Source: Streptantibioticus rubrisoli (GTDB taxonomy: Bacteria; Actinomycetota; Actinomycetes; Streptomycetales; Streptomycetaceae). From it: a stretch of DNA of 64,000 nt. The notes beneath the pieces were generated by a model, which saw only the letters and a program-made list of their open reading frames with translations, was not told the origin of the DNA and made no database searches. Each line of letters begins with the position of its first letter. Position 1 is the stretch's first letter. Below are positions 62,324 through 64,000 of this stretch, in pieces. The translations under genes were made by a program, and so were the position numbers. The stretch is from assembly GCF_024436055.1 (NCBI RefSeq), contig NZ_JANFNH010000004.1, positions 1-64,000 of the forward strand, in the 5' to 3' direction.

Positions 62324-64000
62324 ATGGCTGGCTTTACACACCTGCATGCGCTCTCCGGGTTTTCCATGCGGTACGGGGCCAGCCACCCGGAGCGGCTGGC
62401 CGAGTGCGCCGCCGAGCGGGGGATGGACGCGCTGGCGTTGACCGATCGGGACACCGTCGCGGGGGCGGTGCGGTTCGCCGTGGCGTGCCGGAAGGTCGGG
62501 GTGCGCCCGGTCTTCGGGGCCGGGCTCGCCGTGCCGGAGGCTCCGGAGCAGGCGGCCGGGAGCGGCGCGGTGCGGCGGCCCGCGCCGGTTCGGGGCGGGG
62601 CCTTCATCGACGAGTCGGTGCCCCGCGCGATCTTCCTCGCCCGGGACGGTGCGGCCGGTTGGGCCGCGCTGTGCCGACTGGTCTCCGCCGCCCACCGCGC
62701 CCCCGACCGCCCCCGGCTGACCTGGCAGGACCTGACCGGCGAAGGGCTGACCGTCCTGCTGGGCGCCGAGTCCGAGGTCGGCCGGGAACTGGCCGCCGGA
62801 CGGCCCGACCGGGCCGCGCGGCTGCTCGCGCCCTGGCGGGAGGTGTACGGGGACGCGCTGCGCCTGGAGGCCGCGTACCACGGACGGCACGGCACCGGCC
62901 CCGGCTCACTGCGGCTCGCCGCCCGTACCCTCGGCTTCGCCGCCGCACAGGGGGTGCGGCCGGTGCTGAGCAACGCCGTGCGGTACGCGGACCCCGGCCA
63001 GGGCGAGGTCGCCGACGTGCTGGACGCGGCGCGACTGCTGGTACCCATCGACACCCGCAGGCAGGAGTCGCTGGACAGCGGAGAGCGCTGGCTCAAGGAC
63101 ACCGCGTCCATGGTCAGGATCGCCGAGCGGATCGCCGAGGCCGCCGGATACCGGCGCGCCGTCGCGTACCGGCTGCTGGATGAGACGGCCCGCACCGCCG
63201 CGCTGTGCGCCGTCGACCCGGTGGACGACCTCGGGATGGGGCAGGTGCACCTCCCCGAGCCGGACCTGGTCGGCGCGGGCAGGCGCAGCGCCGACCGGGT
63301 GCTGCGATCCCGCTGTGCCGCCGCCATGGTGGTCAAGGGATACGACCGCAGCCGCGAGCACTGGGACCGGCTGGAACACGAGCTGGGCATCATCCAACGG
63401 CTGCGCTACGCCGGGTACTTCCTCACCGTCGCCCAGGTCGTGGACGACACACGGGCTCTCGGCATCCGGGTCGCGGCCCGTGGCTCGGGCGCGTCCTGTC
63501 TGGTCAACCACCTGCTGGGGATCGCCAATGCCGACCCGGTCGAACACGGTCTGCTCATGGAGCGGTTCCTGTCCGACCGCCGGGCCGCGCTGCCCGACAT
63601 CGACATCGATGTGGAGTCCGCCCGGCGCCTTGAGGTCTACCGGGCGATCTTCGATCGCTTCGGCGCCGACCGCGTGGCGACCGTCGCCATGTCCGAGACC
63701 TACCGGGTCCGGCACGCCGTGCGGGACGTGGGCGCCGCCCTCGGTATGGACCCGATGGAGACCGACCGGCTGGCGAAGTCCTTCCCGCACATCCGGGCCC
63801 GCGACGCCCGTGCCGCGCTCGCCGAACTGCCCGAGCTGCGCGGGATCGACGCGGACCGGTACGGGCGGATGTGGGAGCTGGTGGAGGCGCTGGACGGGCT
63901 GCCGCGCGGGGTCGCCATGCACCCGTGCGGAGTGCTGCTCTCCGACGCCGGGCTGCTGGACCGAACCCCGGTCATGCCGACCAGCGGCGAGGGCTTCCCG
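62324..64000 (+). CDS. dnaE2: Error-prone DNA polymerase DnaE2 (partial, 5' part)
   Basis: 559 codons from ATG 62324 (GGAGG upstream) remain open to the window edge; the full protein is usually about 1100-1180 aa. The PHP domain opens with FTHLHALSGFSMRYGASHPERL and LALTDRDTVAGAVRFA. The polymerase core begins AARGSGASCLVNHLLGI, and the catalytic acid pair lies in LPDIDIDVESARR. DnaE2/ImuC lacks proofreading and carries out damage-induced mutagenesis with ImuA'/ImuB. No imuAB genes are visible in the window. The LexA box upstream supports SOS control. Confidence 0.96.
   Translation, partial: MAGFTHLHALSGFSMRYGASHPERLAECAAERGMDALALTDRDTVAGAVRFAVACRKVGVRPVFGAGLAVPEAPEQAAGSGAVRRPAPVRGGAFIDESVPRAIFLARDGAAGWAALCRLVSAAHRAPDRPRLTWQDLTGEGLTVLLGAESEVGRELAAGRPDRAARLLAPWREVYGDALRLEAAYHGRHGTGPGSLRLAARTLGFAAAQGVRPVLSNAVRYADPGQGEVADVLDAARLLVPIDTRRQESLDSGERWLKDTASMVRIAERIAEAAGYRRAVAYRLLDETARTAALCAVDPVDDLGMGQVHLPEPDLVGAGRRSADRVLRSRCAAAMVVKGYDRSREHWDRLEHELGIIQRLRYAGYFLTVAQVVDDTRALGIRVAARGSGASCLVNHLLGIANADPVEHGLLMERFLSDRRAALPDIDIDVESARRLEVYRAIFDRFGADRVATVAMSETYRVRHAVRDVGAALGMDPMETDRLAKSFPHIRARDARAALAELPELRGIDADRYGRMWELVEALDGLPRGVAMHPCGVLLSDAGLLDRTPVMPTSGEGFP

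Noticed and set aside
61324-63393. 689-codon minus-strand frame
   Set aside because: Only its last 168 codons are a real GNAT; the rest is antisense to dnaE2 and to G-rich repeats.

Overview
The window is high-GC DNA with strong actinobacterial codon bias. Gene content and order (tlyA-nadK-recN, pyrG-nudix, ald-parA-scpA-scpB-rluB, tyrA-cmk-plsC-der, a SepF-like gene, and SOS-type dnaE2) point to a Streptomyces chromosome or a very close relative. The species assignment is inferred from remembered synteny; no search was run.

Layout. 1-180: the 3' end of an rRNA operon (5S rRNA and its terminator). 0.26-12.7 kb: a conserved block with an Arg/Asp-repeat TPR protein, DUF1015, a HAD phosphatase, an SCP2-like protein, a lysine-tailed coiled-coil protein, TlyA, NAD kinase, RecN, a polyprenyl-phosphate glycosyltransferase-like membrane protein and a GT4 glycosyltransferase. 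12.8-31.3 kb: core metabolism and chromosome biology. It holds a GH15 hydrolase, CTP synthase, a Nudix hydrolase, a STAND ATPase, alanine dehydrogenase, the ParA / putative DNA-binding partner / ScpA / ScpB / RluB run, prephenate dehydrogenase, Cmk, PlsC and Der. 31.4-35.6 kb: two streptomycete-type conserved proteins, a secreted Rpf-LysM muralytic enzyme and an aldehyde dehydrogenase.

36-48.1 kb is the accessory part. It has looser spacing, lower third-position GC in places, and many small membrane or stress-type genes: three very short hydrophobic proteins, CsbD, a paralogous pair of unknown proteins, a PAP2-diacylglycerol kinase fusion, a YihY protein, an RNHCP zinc protein, and an ECF-like sigma factor overlapping a partner gene. 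Gene decay is visible: an aldehyde dehydrogenase tail still fused to DUF779, an alpha/beta-hydrolase remnant, and a nonsense-broken small gene.

48.4-64 kb returns to a conserved layout: an I78-type inhibitor, a PAP2 phosphatase, an MFS exporter, an acyl-CoA dehydrogenase, a SepF-like protein, a DUF5685 protein with an extreme Cys-rich tail, two related secreted S1 proteases flanking a slipin, a Moco oxidoreductase with its cytochrome b partner, two GNATs, a G-rich intergenic repeat, and dnaE2 behind a LexA-type box. dnaE2 runs off the right edge.

The best leads for something undescribed are the DUF5685 Cys-rich gene with its paired upstream direct repeats, the 39.4-40.5 kb paralogous pair inside the small-membrane-protein island, the sigma factor with its overlapping helical-repeat partner, and the ParA/RHH-like/Scp arrangement. 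No CRISPR array, tRNA, insertion sequence or prophage was recognised.
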